Below are positions 7,618 to 17,083 of a DNA stretch of 64,000 nt, one piece after another (position 1 is the stretch's first letter; the number at the start of each line of letters is the position of its first letter). The stretch spans positions 62,001 through 126,000 of the forward strand of contig NZ_JAMXFD010000013.1 of assembly GCF_025370875.1 (NCBI RefSeq), in the 5' to 3' direction. The stretch comes from Laspinema palackyanum D2c (lineage in GTDB: Bacteria; Cyanobacteriota; Cyanobacteriia; Cyanobacteriales; Laspinemataceae). The position numbers and the translations under genes are program-made. The notes under the pieces are model-generated. The model saw nothing but the letters and a program-made list of their open reading frames with translations. It had not been told where the DNA came from and ran no database searches.

Positions 7618-9210
7618 ATGGCGATCGCAATTGATTTTGGCACAAGCAACACCGTAATCTCGCGCTGGAATAGTGCAACCCAACAACCGGAAACCCTGAA
7701 ACTACCGGGATTATCCTGGCAGTTGGGTCAAAATCCACCCTTAATTCCTAGCTTACTCTATGTCGAGAACGCCACAAAACAACAAGTGGCGATCGCCCAA
7801 CAAGTCCGCGATAAGGGCCTCGACCTCAAAACCGACCCCCGGTTCTTCCGCAGCTTTAAACGCGGCATCGGCACCGATATCCAGGGGTTCCTCCCGGAAC
7901 TCGATGGCGAAATCGTCACCTTTGAAAAAGTCGGGGAATGGTTCCTCACCGGACTGGTGGACTCCCTGCGCCAAATCCCGCTTCCCGTAGACTCCTTAAT
8001 CCTAACCGTTCCCGTGGATAGCTTTGAAGCCTATCGCCACTGGTTGGGACAAGTCTGCCAATCCCTGCAAGTCGAACAAGTCCGCATCATCGATGAACCC
8101 ACCGCTGCTGCCTTGGGATATGGACTCACCGACGGCGAAAACTTGCTCGTTGTAGACTTTGGCGGTGGCACCCTGGATTTATCTTTAGTCCAACTGGATA
8201 AAACTGCCGGGAAACAACCCCTAGGATTTCTCCTCAAATGGGGGGATAAACTATTTGCTGAAAGTTCGGGACAAAAAGTCAAAACTGCTCGGGTTTTAGC
8301 CAAAGCCGGGAATAACTTAGGCGGCACTGATTTAGATAATTGGTTAGTCGATTATTTTGCCGAAACTCAAGGCATGGCCAAAACACCCTTAACCACGCGC
8401 TTGGCGGAACGCTTGAAAATTCAACTCTCTTTACAAAAACAAGGGAAAGAGGTTTATTTTAATGATGAAACGTTGGAAACCTATTCCTTAGAATTAGACC
8501 GCCGTGGTTTTGAGGAAATTCTGGCAAGTCATCAGTTTTTTGAATCTTTGGATGATGCCATGAATCAGGTGAGTCAACAAGCGCGACGGCAGGGATTGGA
8601 TTTTGCGGATATTGATGCTGTGTTGTTGGTGGGGGGAACGGCACTGATTCCGGCGGTTCAGAATTGGGTCAAGCAATATTTTGATGAGAGCAAGATTCGG
8701 TGCGATCGCCCGTTTGAAGCGGTTGCTCAAGGTGCCCTGCAACTGAGTCAAGGCATAGAAATCAAAGATTTCCTCTATCACAGTTACGGCATCCGCTACT
8801 GGGACCGACGCAATCAATGCCATAATTGGCATCCGTTGGTGCGCGAAGGACAACCCTATCCTATGAGTGAACCTGTGGAATTAATGCTTGGTGCCTCATT
8901 AGAGAATCAGCCGAGTATTGAGTTAATTATTGGGGAATTAGGAGCAGATACTGGAGGAACCGAGGTTTATTTTGATGGCGATCGGCTAGTCACTAAGCGA
9001 TTAGAAACGGGAAAAATAGCCGTGCAACCCTTGAATGATAAAGAGGGGGCCAGAAGTATTGCCAAGCTCAATCCGCCGGGACATCCGGGGAGCGATCGGG
9101 TGAAGGTGTTATTTCAAGTGGATGAACAGCGCTTTTTGCGAATTACCGTGGAAGATTTATTCACCAATCAAATCTTATTGGAGGATCAAGCGGTTGTCCA
9201 ATTGAGTTAA
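7618..9210 (+). CDS. Hsp70 (DnaK-like) family ATPase
   Basis: A 530-residue Hsp70-fold protein. The start MAIAIDFGTSNTVISRW carries the first phosphate-binding loop. Further hallmarks are LILTVPVDSF, IDEPTAAALGYGL, VVDFGGGTLDLSL (phosphate 2) and VLLVGGTALIPAV (adenosine site). The nucleotide-binding domain fills about residues 1-380. The remaining 150 residues form a short beta-rich domain with little similarity to the DnaK substrate domain and no EEVD-like tail. This matches the divergent Hsp70 group common in cyanobacteria rather than the main DnaK. A GTG at 7543 would add 25 residues, but the start after CCC-ATG at 7618 aligns with the family. The client is unknown. Confidence 0.88.
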   Translation: MAIAIDFGTSNTVISRWNSATQQPETLKLPGLSWQLGQNPPLIPSLLYVENATKQQVAIAQQVRDKGLDLKTDPRFFRSFKRGIGTDIQGFLPELDGEIVTFEKVGEWFLTGLVDSLRQIPLPVDSLILTVPVDSFEAYRHWLGQVCQSLQVEQVRIIDEPTAAALGYGLTDGENLLVVDFGGGTLDLSLVQLDKTAGKQPLGFLLKWGDKLFAESSGQKVKTARVLAKAGNNLGGTDLDNWLVDYFAETQGMAKTPLTTRLAERLKIQLSLQKQGKEVYFNDETLETYSLELDRRGFEEILASHQFFESLDDAMNQVSQQARRQGLDFADIDAVLLVGGTALIPAVQNWVKQYFDESKIRCDRPFEAVAQGALQLSQGIEIKDFLYHSYGIRYWDRRNQCHNWHPLVREGQPYPMSEPVELMLGASLENQPSIELIIGELGADTGGTEVYFDGDRLVTKRLETGKIAVQPLNDKEGARSIAKLNPPGHPGSDRVKVLFQVDEQRFLRITVEDLFTNQILLEDQAVVQLS

Positions 9211-9278
9211 ATAATAGAGCGGTTCTCGAACTCATGAGGTACAGATTGCTCTCAGGAGTGGGTTGGTAGCGAGGGTGT

Positions 9279-9333
9279 GGAGTGCGAGCATCTTGCTCGC
9301 TTTCTTCAATAGCAAGCAAGATGCTCGCACTCC
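9279..9333. repeat. Inverted repeat, 23-base arms
   Basis: GGAGTGCGAGCATCTTGCT at 9279 is mirrored by AGCAAGATGCTCGCACTCC ending at 9333, with about ten bases between the full arms. It lies 3' of the Hsp70-like gene and directly before the 78-base tandem repeats. This is a typical cyanobacterial palindromic intergenic element. Confidence 0.7.
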
Positions 9334-9337
9334 AGAA

Positions 9338-9650
9338 GAACGACTAAAGTCGTTACTACGAACTGAAGAGAAATTCCCCGGTTTGTAGTAACGACTTTAG
9401 TCGTTTCCGGATTAAGAACGACTGAAGTCGTTACTACGAACTGAAGAGAAATTCCCCGGTTTGTAGTAACGACTTTAGTCGTTTCCGGATTAAGAACGAC
9501 TGAAGTCGTTACTACGAACTGAAGAGAAATTCCCCGGTTTGTAGTAACGACTTCAGTCGTTTCCGGATTAAGAACGACTGAAGTCGTTACTACGAACGGA
9601 AGAAGGATTTTCTTAGTTTGTAGTAACGACTTTAGTCGTTTCCGGATTAA
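9338..9650. repeat. Four tandem 78-base repeats made of nested palindromes
   Basis: The unit begins at 9338, 9416, 9494 and 9572 (exact period 78). Each unit contains AACGACTGAAGTCGTTACTAC near its start and the inverted GTAGTAACGACTTTAGTCGTT near its end. Each arm is itself a palindrome. A 33-residue-periodic reading frame across the block (9306..9692, minus) is an artefact. Two 32-base copies of the arm recur at 32556..32617. The block separates two convergent genes. Confidence 0.9.
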
Positions 9651-9652
9651 TG

Positions 9653-10168
9653 TTAATAATGAACTACAATCGGCGTTCCCACCTCGGCCCAATTAAATAA
9701 CCATTCAGCATGATTGACCGCAACATTAGTACAACCGTGACTCATGGGCGTGCCAAAATTGTTATGCCAATAGGCACCATGAATGGCATAACCGCCATAA
9801 TAGTACATGGTAAACGGAACGTCCGGAACATCATAGGTGTCTCCTTGCATCCGGGTGACTTCATACTTGGTTTGAACGGCAAAGGTACCTGGAGGAGTCA
9901 AATGCCCTTCTTTCCCTGTAGAAACACTGACGGCATAGACGACTTTATTGCCTTCCCATGCCATTAATTTTTGTTCTGTGAGGTCAATTTGAATCCAGCG
10001 ATCGGGAGAGGATTGCAGATCGAGCATCATGCGGGCAATCCGGTCATGTTCTACCGCTTGAGCAACTTGGGGTTGAGAAAACCCACAGAAAGCAGAGAGG
10101 GTCACGGCAGTGATTGCGCCCAACAAACGAACGGGACTCAGACGGATGCAGCTGATGTTTTTTTTCAT
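9653..10168 (-). CDS. L,D-transpeptidase (YkuD family), secreted
   Basis: A 171-residue exported enzyme. An N-terminal signal peptide ([17 protein letters not shown], then a hydrophobic stretch ending near AQA) precedes a YkuD domain starting [15 protein letters not shown]. The active-site region reads [12 protein letters not shown] followed by MSHGCTNV, with the catalytic Cys in SHGC and the conserved His in IHG. Such enzymes make 3-3 cross-links in peptidoglycan or attach proteins to it. The length is that of a minimal single-domain family member. AGGAGA lies upstream of the ATG. The stop codon abuts the tandem palindromic repeats. Confidence 0.92.
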   Translation of the reverse strand: MKKNISCIRLSPVRLLGAITAVTLSAFCGFSQPQVAQAVEHDRIARMMLDLQSSPDRWIQIDLTEQKLMAWEGNKVVYAVSVSTGKEGHLTPPGTFAVQTKYEVTRMQGDTYDVPDVPFTMYYYGGYAIHGAYWHNNFGTPMSHGCTNVAVNHAEWLFNWAEVGTPIVVHY

Positions 10169-10278
10169 GACAATTGATATCTCCTACAGACTTGTTGAAA
10201 ACGGGGTTTTGTGTTAAAAAGGGCGTAAGTTGGGGGATTGGGACTGTGATTTGAGAGTTAGCTACAATCCCAAAGGGG

Positions 10279-10950
10279 TTAATTTCCAAAGGAGGTTATC
10301 TCATTATTATTAAAGTTTTGGATAGAAAAGGTCAAGATTCGGGCCTGGTCCGAGATAGCGTCCCAATCTTGGTCGGCGAGCAGTTTTTTGGGAAATAAAT
10401 CCCCAGAGAGTCCGACAGCGATCGCCCCTGCTTTGAGAAAATTGATGGCATTCTGGAGATTGACCCCGCCGGTGGGAATTAAGGGAATGTGACCCAGGGG
10501 GCCGTGAAGACTTTGGATATAGTGCGGGCCACCCACTGCTGAGATAGGAAAGACTTTAACGCAATTGGCCCCGGCGTGCCAAGCGGTGACGATTTCCGTC
10601 GGAGAAAGCGCGCCGGGGATGATGGGGATTCCAGAAGCAGCAGCGACTTGAATCAGGGCCGGTTCAGTGTGGGGGGTAAACAGGAATTGAGCACCGGCAG
10701 CGATCGCCCGATGCAAATCCACCTGATTTAACAGAGTGCCAGTGCCAATCGTACAGTGCGGTAAATCCGATCGCAGGATATCAATCAGGTCATCAGGGCG
10801 ATCGCTATTCCAGGTAATTTCAATCAGGTGAATCCCGCCTCTGGCAACCGCCCGGGCCATTTCATACCCCAATTCAAAGGTTGTCGCACGAATCACCGCG
10901 ATCGCACGGTATTGTTGTAATAATTTTAACCAAGACTTTTCAGACATCAT
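10279..10950 (-). CDS. eda: 2-dehydro-3-deoxyphosphogluconate (KDPG/KHG) aldolase
   Basis: A 223-residue class I aldolase that cleaves KDPG to pyruvate and glyceraldehyde 3-phosphate (Entner-Doudoroff pathway). Family motifs are HLIEITWNSD, TIGTGTLL, FLFTPHTEP and NCVKVFPISAVGGP, with the Schiff-base lysine in VKVFP and a phosphate-binding region LIPTGGV. The length is normal. Two adjacent ATG codons are possible starts (10950 and 10947). The second has slightly better spacing from an AAGG ribosome site. It is monocistronic as far as the sequence shows. Confidence 0.92.
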   Translation of the reverse strand: MMSEKSWLKLLQQYRAIAVIRATTFELGYEMARAVARGGIHLIEITWNSDRPDDLIDILRSDLPHCTIGTGTLLNQVDLHRAIAAGAQFLFTPHTEPALIQVAAASGIPIIPGALSPTEIVTAWHAGANCVKVFPISAVGGPHYIQSLHGPLGHIPLIPTGGVNLQNAINFLKAGAIAVGLSGDLFPKKLLADQDWDAISDQARILTFSIQNFNNNEITSFGN

Positions 10951-11355
10951 CCTTTGACGTTTCTACAATCTGGCCTCTTGGGAGAATTCAGACCCCTTAA
11001 TATCTCAACCCTTGCTGGCCTCCACCTGTGATTCTTGCTTCGTCAGACCCTTCCCCCCTTTCGTGAGCACTCCTTGTTATCGTAATGGAAGGAGCGTACC
11101 GAAGAGATCATCAAGAGGCGATCGCGAAGATTTTCTGGCCCTCGCCGTTCAACCCCGTTCCCCTACTCTGCCTAGTCCGCCTGTGCCAGAAGCACCCTTT
11201 ACTGACCTATAACCTCTACCCTCAGTTGTCAAGATTCCCGCTTAATTAATTCATCGGGATGATATCAACACCTTAGAATTAAGTCTAATATTAAAAAGTC
11301 CAGGCATCCCTGACCAGCCTATTATCGCCGGGATATTGCAAGCCCGTAGCCATCC
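10951..11355. other. Intergenic region between divergent eda and kinase genes
   Basis: No coding sequence with family features is visible. A 66-residue frame (11012..11212) is proline-rich and lacks a ribosome site; I regard it as chance. Confidence 0.4.
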
Positions 11356-13575
11356 ATGAGCTACTGTATCAACCCCTCCTGTCCCAGACCCACAGACCCC
11401 TTAAATGCCAAGAATCGCATTTGTCGCCAATGCGGTTCGGAACTTGTTGTGGCAGGACGCTATCGCATCGTGAAACTCCTGGGGACCGGCGGGTTTGGAC
11501 AAACCTTTGAAGTAGACGATCGCGGGTTTCCCAAGGTCTTGAAAGTCCTCACGGAACAAAATCCCAAGGCCATTACCTTATTTAAACAAGAAGCCGCTGT
11601 TTTACAACGCCTCAGACACCCCGGCATTCCAGCAGTGGAACCGGGCGGTTATTTTACCTTTACCCCTCGATATAGCAAGACCCCAGTCCATTGCCTGGTG
11701 ATGGAAAAAATTCAGGGTCAGAATTTGGAGGAATGGTTAGCCAGTCGTAACCATGAACCGATTACCCAACAACAGGCAGTGGGATGGTTATTACAACTGA
11801 CAGAAATCTTGCATCAAGTTCATAATCAGCAGTATTTTCATCGCGATATTAAACCGGCCAATATTATGCTGCGGGACCCCGCCCAAATCAAAGCGTTCGG
11901 AACTGAACAATTAACCTTAATTGACTTTGGTTCCGCCCGGGAAGTCAGCGGCACCTATCTGGCAAAAATGGCCGTAGGAAAACAGGGAACGGTGATTTCT
12001 TCTAAAGGATATGCACCGCCGGAACAGGAAAATGGTAAACCCGTTCCCCAGTCCGATTTCTTTGGGTTGGGACGGACATTTGTACAGCTACTCACGGGGA
12101 AACATCCCCTAGATTTTTATGACCCGCTCAATGATGAATTGCGCTGGCGACAGGCAGCCCCTCATATTTCCCCAAAATTAGCCGATTTTATCGATGAATT
12201 GATGGCGCGGTTACCGGGAAAACGCCCCCAAAGTACCGAGGTGATTTTGCAACGGTTAGGGGAACTTGATGTGATGTTGCATCAGAGGAGAAAATCTCGG
12301 GGCCAGTTCATGGTGTTGAAGCCCCCAAATCCACTGCTAGATAAGCTGGAACAGTGGAAAATGCAATTGGTTTTGGGGGGCGGGGTGGTCCTGTTTGGGG
12401 TGGTTGCCGTCACTCAGGTGAATGTGTATCGGCTTGGACTCTCTAGCATCGGGAATGCTGGCGCTGTGGCAGAACAATCTGCCTTGGAGGTAACTCAGGA
12501 GGTTTTGCCTGTTCCAGAGAATGGGGGAGAAACTGCTGTCGCCTCGGTTAATTCCCCAGAAAATTCGGCCCCAGTTAAGGCAGATTCAGGGAAAATATCC
12601 CCGGTTTCACGGTCCGGCAACCGGCAGTTATCCCGAACCATTGCGGTTAATGATATCAAGTTGTCAAATACTTTAACGGGACATTCCCAAGACGTGCGAT
12701 CGGTAGCGGTGAGTCCCGATGGACTGGCGATCGCCTCGGGAAGTTTTGATGGCACGATTAAAATTTGGAATTTAGAAACCGGCGCTTTAATTCGTACCTT
12801 AACCGGACATTCCGATGCCGGAGAAATGGTTTCATCGGTGGCGATCGCCCCCAATGGAACTCTGTTGGTTAGTAGTAGCAATGGTTACGGGGGAACGATT
12901 AAAATTTGGAATTTAGCCACCGGAGAATTATTATCTACCATTCCTGGGACATCTTTGGGAATTTCTTCCATTGCCATTAGTCCCGATAGTAAACTTTTAG
13001 CCAGTGGTTCGGAAGAGGGGAATATTTACCTGTGGAATCTGGACTCAGGGGAAGCCATTGGAACCTTAAACGGTCATTTAGGAACCGTCTTTTCTGTAGT
13101 GTTCAGTCCCGATGGTCAAACCCTAGCCAGTGCTTCTGAGGATGGTTCGATTAAATTATGGCCAGTTGCCAATCAATCCACGGAATCCGGATTAGCACAA
13201 ACCGAAACCCGGCAACTCTCCGGCCATGTGGGGACCGTGTTTTCTGTGGCGTTTAGTCCCAATGGCAAGATGCTGGCATCCGGGAGTGCAGACAATACGA
13301 TTAAATTATGGGATTTGAGTAAAGGTCAAGAAATTAGTTCATTCTCGGGTCATGCCGGAACGATGTTTTCTGTGGCCTTTAGTCCCGATGGCAACACCAT
13401 TGCGGGAGGTACGTTAACGGGTCGAATTAAACTCTGGAATTTAGCCAGTGGAGAACTGGTAGAAACCTTGTCCGGACATTCCCGATGGGTGGAATCCATT
13501 GTGTTTAGTCCCGATGGGGGTAGACTCGCTTCCGGCAGTGGCGATCGCACCATTAGGATCTGGGGAATTCGGTAA
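11356..13575 (+). CDS. Ser/Thr protein kinase with zinc-ribbon N terminus and seven WD40 repeats
   Basis: A 739-residue Hanks-type kinase. Cysteines 4, 9, 23 and 26 form a small zinc-ribbon-like element common in cyanobacterial kinases. The kinase domain (about 33-300) has the glycine loop LGTGGFGQTF, the catalytic HRDIKPANIML and LIDFGSARE in place of DFG-x-A. A membrane helix follows at about 337-357, then a linker rich in Ala/Ser/Val. Seven WD40 repeats complete the protein, each with GH near the start and an IWN/LWD-type end (for example GTIKIWNLETG). The repeats form a beta-propeller on the far side of the membrane from the kinase. The ligand is unknown; signalling from an extracytoplasmic sensor is the likely role. 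Confidence 0.93.
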   Translation: MSYCINPSCPRPTDPLNAKNRICRQCGSELVVAGRYRIVKLLGTGGFGQTFEVDDRGFPKVLKVLTEQNPKAITLFKQEAAVLQRLRHPGIPAVEPGGYFTFTPRYSKTPVHCLVMEKIQGQNLEEWLASRNHEPITQQQAVGWLLQLTEILHQVHNQQYFHRDIKPANIMLRDPAQIKAFGTEQLTLIDFGSAREVSGTYLAKMAVGKQGTVISSKGYAPPEQENGKPVPQSDFFGLGRTFVQLLTGKHPLDFYDPLNDELRWRQAAPHISPKLADFIDELMARLPGKRPQSTEVILQRLGELDVMLHQRRKSRGQFMVLKPPNPLLDKLEQWKMQLVLGGGVVLFGVVAVTQVNVYRLGLSSIGNAGAVAEQSALEVTQEVLPVPENGGETAVASVNSPENSAPVKADSGKISPVSRSGNRQLSRTIAVNDIKLSNTLTGHSQDVRSVAVSPDGLAIASGSFDGTIKIWNLETGALIRTLTGHSDAGEMVSSVAIAPNGTLLVSSSNGYGGTIKIWNLATGELLSTIPGTSLGISSIAISPDSKLLASGSEEGNIYLWNLDSGEAIGTLNGHLGTVFSVVFSPDGQTLASASEDGSIKLWPVANQSTESGLAQTETRQLSGHVGTVFSVAFSPNGKMLASGSADNTIKLWDLSKGQEISSFSGHAGTMFSVAFSPDGNTIAGGTLTGRIKLWNLASGELVETLSGHSRWVESIVFSPDGGRLASGSGDRTIRIWGIR

Positions 13576-13719
13576 ACGGTATTCAATTGAACTCGTAGAT
13601 TAACGCTATGTTGTTAAGTATTCGGTGATTTTTGTATTGCACCCTTTAGGACAGCCAGACCCATAAAGGAAGAAGAGTTTCTCTTGAAAATAGACTGGAC
13701 ATCAATTCTAACAATCAGA

Positions 13720-13902
13720 CTACGAGCGATCGTCGCAGCGACGGCCATCATGAAGACCACAGCGGGACTCATTGGACATTAAAATCTCAGCGGTGCGATC
13801 GGACTCCACCCCTTGCAGCGAAGTAGAAGCAAATCCAGCGAATTGCACAGCAGCCGTAGAAACCAACAGACCGAACAGTAAGACCGAGGTAGATAAACGC
13901 AT
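13720..13902 (-). CDS. Small secreted protein, unknown function
   Basis: A 60-residue protein with a clear signal peptide (MRLSTSVLLFGLLVSTAAVQ, probable cleavage near residue 26). The short mature part is polar and charged, with two cysteines in SRCGLHDGRRCDD that could form one disulphide. GGAAGG lies at good distance before the ATG, which supports translation. I do not recognise the family. The region around it is AT-moderate and contains no partner gene. Confidence 0.5.
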   Translation of the reverse strand: MRLSTSVLLFGLLVSTAAVQFAGFASTSLQGVESDRTAEILMSNESRCGLHDGRRCDDRS

Positions 13903-14097
13903 GATTGACTTCCTTCCGTTTTAGATTGACTTTCTATAACGGAGAATAGCCAGACCCACAGCGTGGCGTCTCCTACTGTGGTGTCACTTTCAAGAGCGTC
14001 TACCCACCCGCAACCCAGGTTCTAGGCGGATAATCTCTCCCCATACAAAAAGGACTGTGCCATCTCGACAACTGGTTGTTCGTTCTGTGGTGGGGTT

Positions 14098-14202
14098 CAG
14101 AAACCGGGTTTCTTTCCTAAATTTAGGGTGTTGAGGCAAAAATTATCGCAAAAACCCGGTTTCTGGGTCCTGTGGTGGGGATTCAAAAACCGGGTTTCTT
14201 AG
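14098..14202. repeat. Dispersed AGAAACCGGGTTTCT palindromes, three copies
   Basis: CAGAAACCGGGTTTCT (14098), AAAACCCGGTTTCTGG (around 14153) and AAAACCGGGTTTCT (around 14187) are spaced by 35-50 bases. They are the same family as the elements at 1053 and 26109. They lie downstream of ftsH on its strand. Confidence 0.7.
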
Positions 14203-14210
14203 TCCTTATT

Positions 14211-14238
14211 GTAGGGGCGCTTCGCGAAACGCCCCTAC
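14211..14238. repeat. Palindrome GTAGGGGCG / CGCCCCTAC
   Basis: A 9-base perfect stem with loop CTTCGCGAAA, located about 50 bases 3' of the ftsH stop codon on the minus strand. It could end the ftsH transcript as a hairpin but lacks a T-run. Similar elements are common in cyanobacterial intergenic DNA. Confidence 0.55.
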
Positions 14239-14285
14239 AGGTGGGGGATTTATCCCCAGCAGGGTTGCCTGTAAAGGCTTGTCGA

Positions 14286-16124
14286 TTAGGCGATCGCCGC
14301 CATCTTGACATCGCTATTAGCTAACAACTCTTGCAATTCATCCGCATCCACGGTTTCCTTCTCAATTAGGAGTTGGGAGAGTTCATCCAACACCGCACGG
14401 TTGGAAACGAGCACCTCTTTAGCTCGTCCGTAGGCTTGTTCCACCAGGTTGCGAACTTCATCATCAATGGCTGCGGCGGTTTCTTCGGAGAAATCACGTT
14501 CCGCCATGATATCGCGACCGAGGAACATATTGCCTTGCTGACGACCGAGGGCCACGGGACCTAGGCGATCGCTCATCCCAAAGCGAGTCACCATCTGCCG
14601 TGCGACTCGTGCCACCTGTTGCAAGTCATTGGAAGCACCTGTGGTAACTTCTTCCTCACCGAAGACAATTTCTTCAGCAATCCGACCGCCAAGGGCCACT
14701 GCCATCTGATTTTGCAGATAGGACCGGCTGTAGAGACCGGAATCCATACGTTCTTCACTAGGAGTAAACCAGGTTAAGCCACCGGCACGTCCCCGAGGAA
14801 TAATGCTGATTTTTTGCACAGGGTCATAATCGGGCATCAAGGCACCAACTAAAGCATGACCGGCTTCATGGTAGGCAACCAGAGTTTTGCGTTTCTCGCT
14901 CATCACCCGGTCTTTTTTCTCGGGTCCGGCAAGGACGCGATCGATGGCATCATTGATTTCATCCATCGAAATTTCGGTCAAATTGCGTCGTGCAGCCAGA
15001 ATTGCGGCTTCGTTGAGCAGGTTGGACAGGTCAGCACCTGTAAAACCGGGTGTCCGACGGGCGATTTTGTCTAGGTCCACATCCTTTGCTAGGGTTTTAC
15101 CGCGAGCATGGACGTTGAGGATTTCCCGACGACCCGCATAGTCAGGGCGATCGACCACAACTTGGCGATCGAAACGACCCGGACGCAATAAAGCGGCATC
15201 GAGGACATCAGGACGGTTGGTTGCAGCAATAATAATGATGCCGGTGTTGCCTTCAAACCCATCCATTTCCGTCAGGAGTTGGTTGAGGGTTTGTTCCCGT
15301 TCATCGTTACCACCGCCTAAACCAGCACCCCGTTGACGACCTACGGCGTCAATTTCATCGATAAAGACGATACAGGGAGCGTTGGATTTGGCTTGTTCAA
15401 ACAAATCGCGGACGCGAGAGGCACCGACCCCCACAAACATTTCCACAAATTCTGAACCAGAGATGGAGAAGAAGGGGACGCCAGCTTCACCCGCTACGGC
15501 TTTTGCCAGGAGGGTCTTGCCGGTTCCCGGAGGGCCGACTAATAAAACACCTTTGGGAATTTTGGCACCAACAGCGGTAAAGCGATCGGCATTTTTCAGG
15601 AAGTCTACTACTTCGCTCAGTTCTAGCTTGGCTTGCTCAATCCCAGCGACATCCCCGAAGGTGACTTGGGTTTGGGGTTCCATTTGCACCCGCGCTTTCG
15701 ATTTGCCAAAGTTCATCGCTTGAGAACCCGGGCCATTTTGAGCACGACGGAGCAAGAAGACTAAGCCCACTAAGAGGAGAACAGGGAAGAATAAGCTACT
15801 GAGTGCTTTGAACCAGAAGCCTTCATCACCTTGGGGGGAGACTTCAATATTGACCCGGTGGTCCGTGAGGATGTTGAGAAGTTCCGGGTCATTGGGTAAA
15901 TTGACTACGACCTTTTTACCATCCTGAGCGGTGACTCTAGCTCGGGAGCGATCGGAGCTAATAACGACTTTATCAATGCGGTTGTTTTGAACTTCCTGGA
16001 TAAACTGACTGTAGCGCCAGGTTTCCTCAGTTGATGTTTGATTTTCAAAAAATGTGGTTGCCAAGAAGATGACAACGATCGCCAGCATTGCGTATAGTCC
16101 GGCGTTTCTCCATTTTTTATTCAC
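14286..16124 (-). CDS. ftsH: ATP-dependent zinc metalloprotease FtsH
   Basis: A 612-residue membrane AAA protease. Membrane helices at about 8-25 and 107-126 flank a luminal/periplasmic domain. The AAA module has Walker A GPPGTGKT (197-204), Walker B VFIDEID (253-259) and the second region of homology [20 protein letters not shown]. The M41 protease domain has HEAGH (419-423) as zinc site. Cyanobacteria have four FtsH proteins that work as hexamers in thylakoid and plasma membranes, including D1 turnover in PSII repair. The N terminus ([14 protein letters not shown]) reminds me of the essential FtsH1/FtsH3 group, but the subtype is not certain. The length is normal. Confidence 0.95.
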   Translation of the reverse strand: MNKKWRNAGLYAMLAIVVIFLATTFFENQTSTEETWRYSQFIQEVQNNRIDKVVISSDRSRARVTAQDGKKVVVNLPNDPELLNILTDHRVNIEVSPQGDEGFWFKALSSLFFPVLLLVGLVFLLRRAQNGPGSQAMNFGKSKARVQMEPQTQVTFGDVAGIEQAKLELSEVVDFLKNADRFTAVGAKIPKGVLLVGPPGTGKTLLAKAVAGEAGVPFFSISGSEFVEMFVGVGASRVRDLFEQAKSNAPCIVFIDEIDAVGRQRGAGLGGGNDEREQTLNQLLTEMDGFEGNTGIIIIAATNRPDVLDAALLRPGRFDRQVVVDRPDYAGRREILNVHARGKTLAKDVDLDKIARRTPGFTGADLSNLLNEAAILAARRNLTEISMDEINDAIDRVLAGPEKKDRVMSEKRKTLVAYHEAGHALVGALMPDYDPVQKISIIPRGRAGGLTWFTPSEERMDSGLYSRSYLQNQMAVALGGRIAEEIVFGEEEVTTGASNDLQQVARVARQMVTRFGMSDRLGPVALGRQQGNMFLGRDIMAERDFSEETAAAIDDEVRNLVEQAYGRAKEVLVSNRAVLDELSQLLIEKETVDADELQELLANSDVKMAAIA

Positions 16125-16220
16125 CAGCGGTCCTCCTAGTTCTGGAATGGGGGGTGTTTGGGCTATTTTTATTCTACTCTGTTAACTAATGTTAACGTAT
16201 TATCAGAATTTGCGGGGCAA

Positions 16221-17015
16221 CTACCCCAGGAAAAGCTGACGTAATTGGCTGAACCCGTTATGGGATGAGGGATAAAGGCGGGTTTGGTTTTCTGAGAAGA
16301 CTTCACAGATAGGGATGACTTCTACCACACTATTACTATAGGCTAAGGCTTCAAACCCGCTCACCACTTCGGCTGTCCAGGGTTCGAGGATGGCGGGATG
16401 ACCTTGAGTGGCTAGGCAGTTCAGAAGTTGCGATCGCATCACCCCGGGTAAAATCCCCACCTCCACGGGCGGAGTCCACCACCGCCCCTCCCGCCATCCC
16501 CACAGATTTCCCGTACTGGTTTCCAACCAATTCCCCTGACCATCAACGAGAATCGCCTCCTGACAACCCTCCCGTTGAGCCGCTTGCAACGCCAACCAGG
16601 AGGAGAGATAGTTGCCGGTTTTATGGGTAGGGAGCGATCGTATAAACAAAGAATCCGCCGCCACCCAAGCCTTCACCCCAACTTCTTGACGAATCGCCAA
16701 CTCCTGTGGTAAAATACGCCCTATAATTAATTCTCTCCCATCCGGGAAAATCGCAATCCGCAGTACCGGCCACTGTGCCCTCATCAACTCCGCCCCCTCC
16801 CGCACCCGCTGCCAATCCGGTTCAGGCCAATGGAAGGGTTCCAGGGAGGATTTCAAGCGCTGACAGTGCTGAGGCCATGCAGTCAGGGGAGAATCCAAGG
16901 ATTGCTCATAAACCCGTAGAGTGGTGAATACGGTGGCACCGTACAGGAGAGCAGGGTCAGCGATCGAGAGTGCGATGCTGCTAGAGTCGTGCAGATTGCC
17001 GTTGTAGAAGAACAT
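16221..17015 (-). CDS. Class IV aminotransferase, 4-amino-4-deoxychorismate lyase-like
   Basis: A 264-residue PLP-dependent enzyme of fold type IV. ADPALLYGATVFTTLRVYE at the N terminus, the lysine in THKTGNYLSSW, and the EAILVDGQGNWLETSTGNLW block with the following VGILPGVMR are typical of the PabC/IlvE/D-amino acid group. The short length and the absence of branched-chain signatures favour aminodeoxychorismate lyase (folate/PABA synthesis). A branched-chain or D-amino acid aminotransferase cannot be ruled out. It lies 96 bases upstream of ftsH on the same strand, probably by chance. Confidence 0.8.
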   Translation of the reverse strand: MFFYNGNLHDSSSIALSIADPALLYGATVFTTLRVYEQSLDSPLTAWPQHCQRLKSSLEPFHWPEPDWQRVREGAELMRAQWPVLRIAIFPDGRELIIGRILPQELAIRQEVGVKAWVAADSLFIRSLPTHKTGNYLSSWLALQAAQREGCQEAILVDGQGNWLETSTGNLWGWREGRWWTPPVEVGILPGVMRSQLLNCLATQGHPAILEPWTAEVVSGFEALAYSNSVVEVIPICEVFSENQTRLYPSSHNGFSQLRQLFLG

Positions 17016-17083
17016 GACATGAGTTGAGGTTTAAGCGTAATCTTCAAGAACTATCCACCGGCTGTTAAAGCAGTCGATTGATA

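Noticed and set aside
9338-9650. Possible CRISPR-like array
   Set aside because: The 78-base units are contiguous with no unique spacers, and no cas genes are present.
9306-9692. Open frame of 128 codons with a repeating FVVTTSVVLNPET pattern
   Set aside because: It is read through the 78-base palindromic repeats (26 codons per unit), has no ribosome site and overlaps the L,D-transpeptidase gene.
11012-11212. 66-codon frame before the WD40 kinase
   Set aside because: Proline- and serine-rich chance frame without ribosome site.
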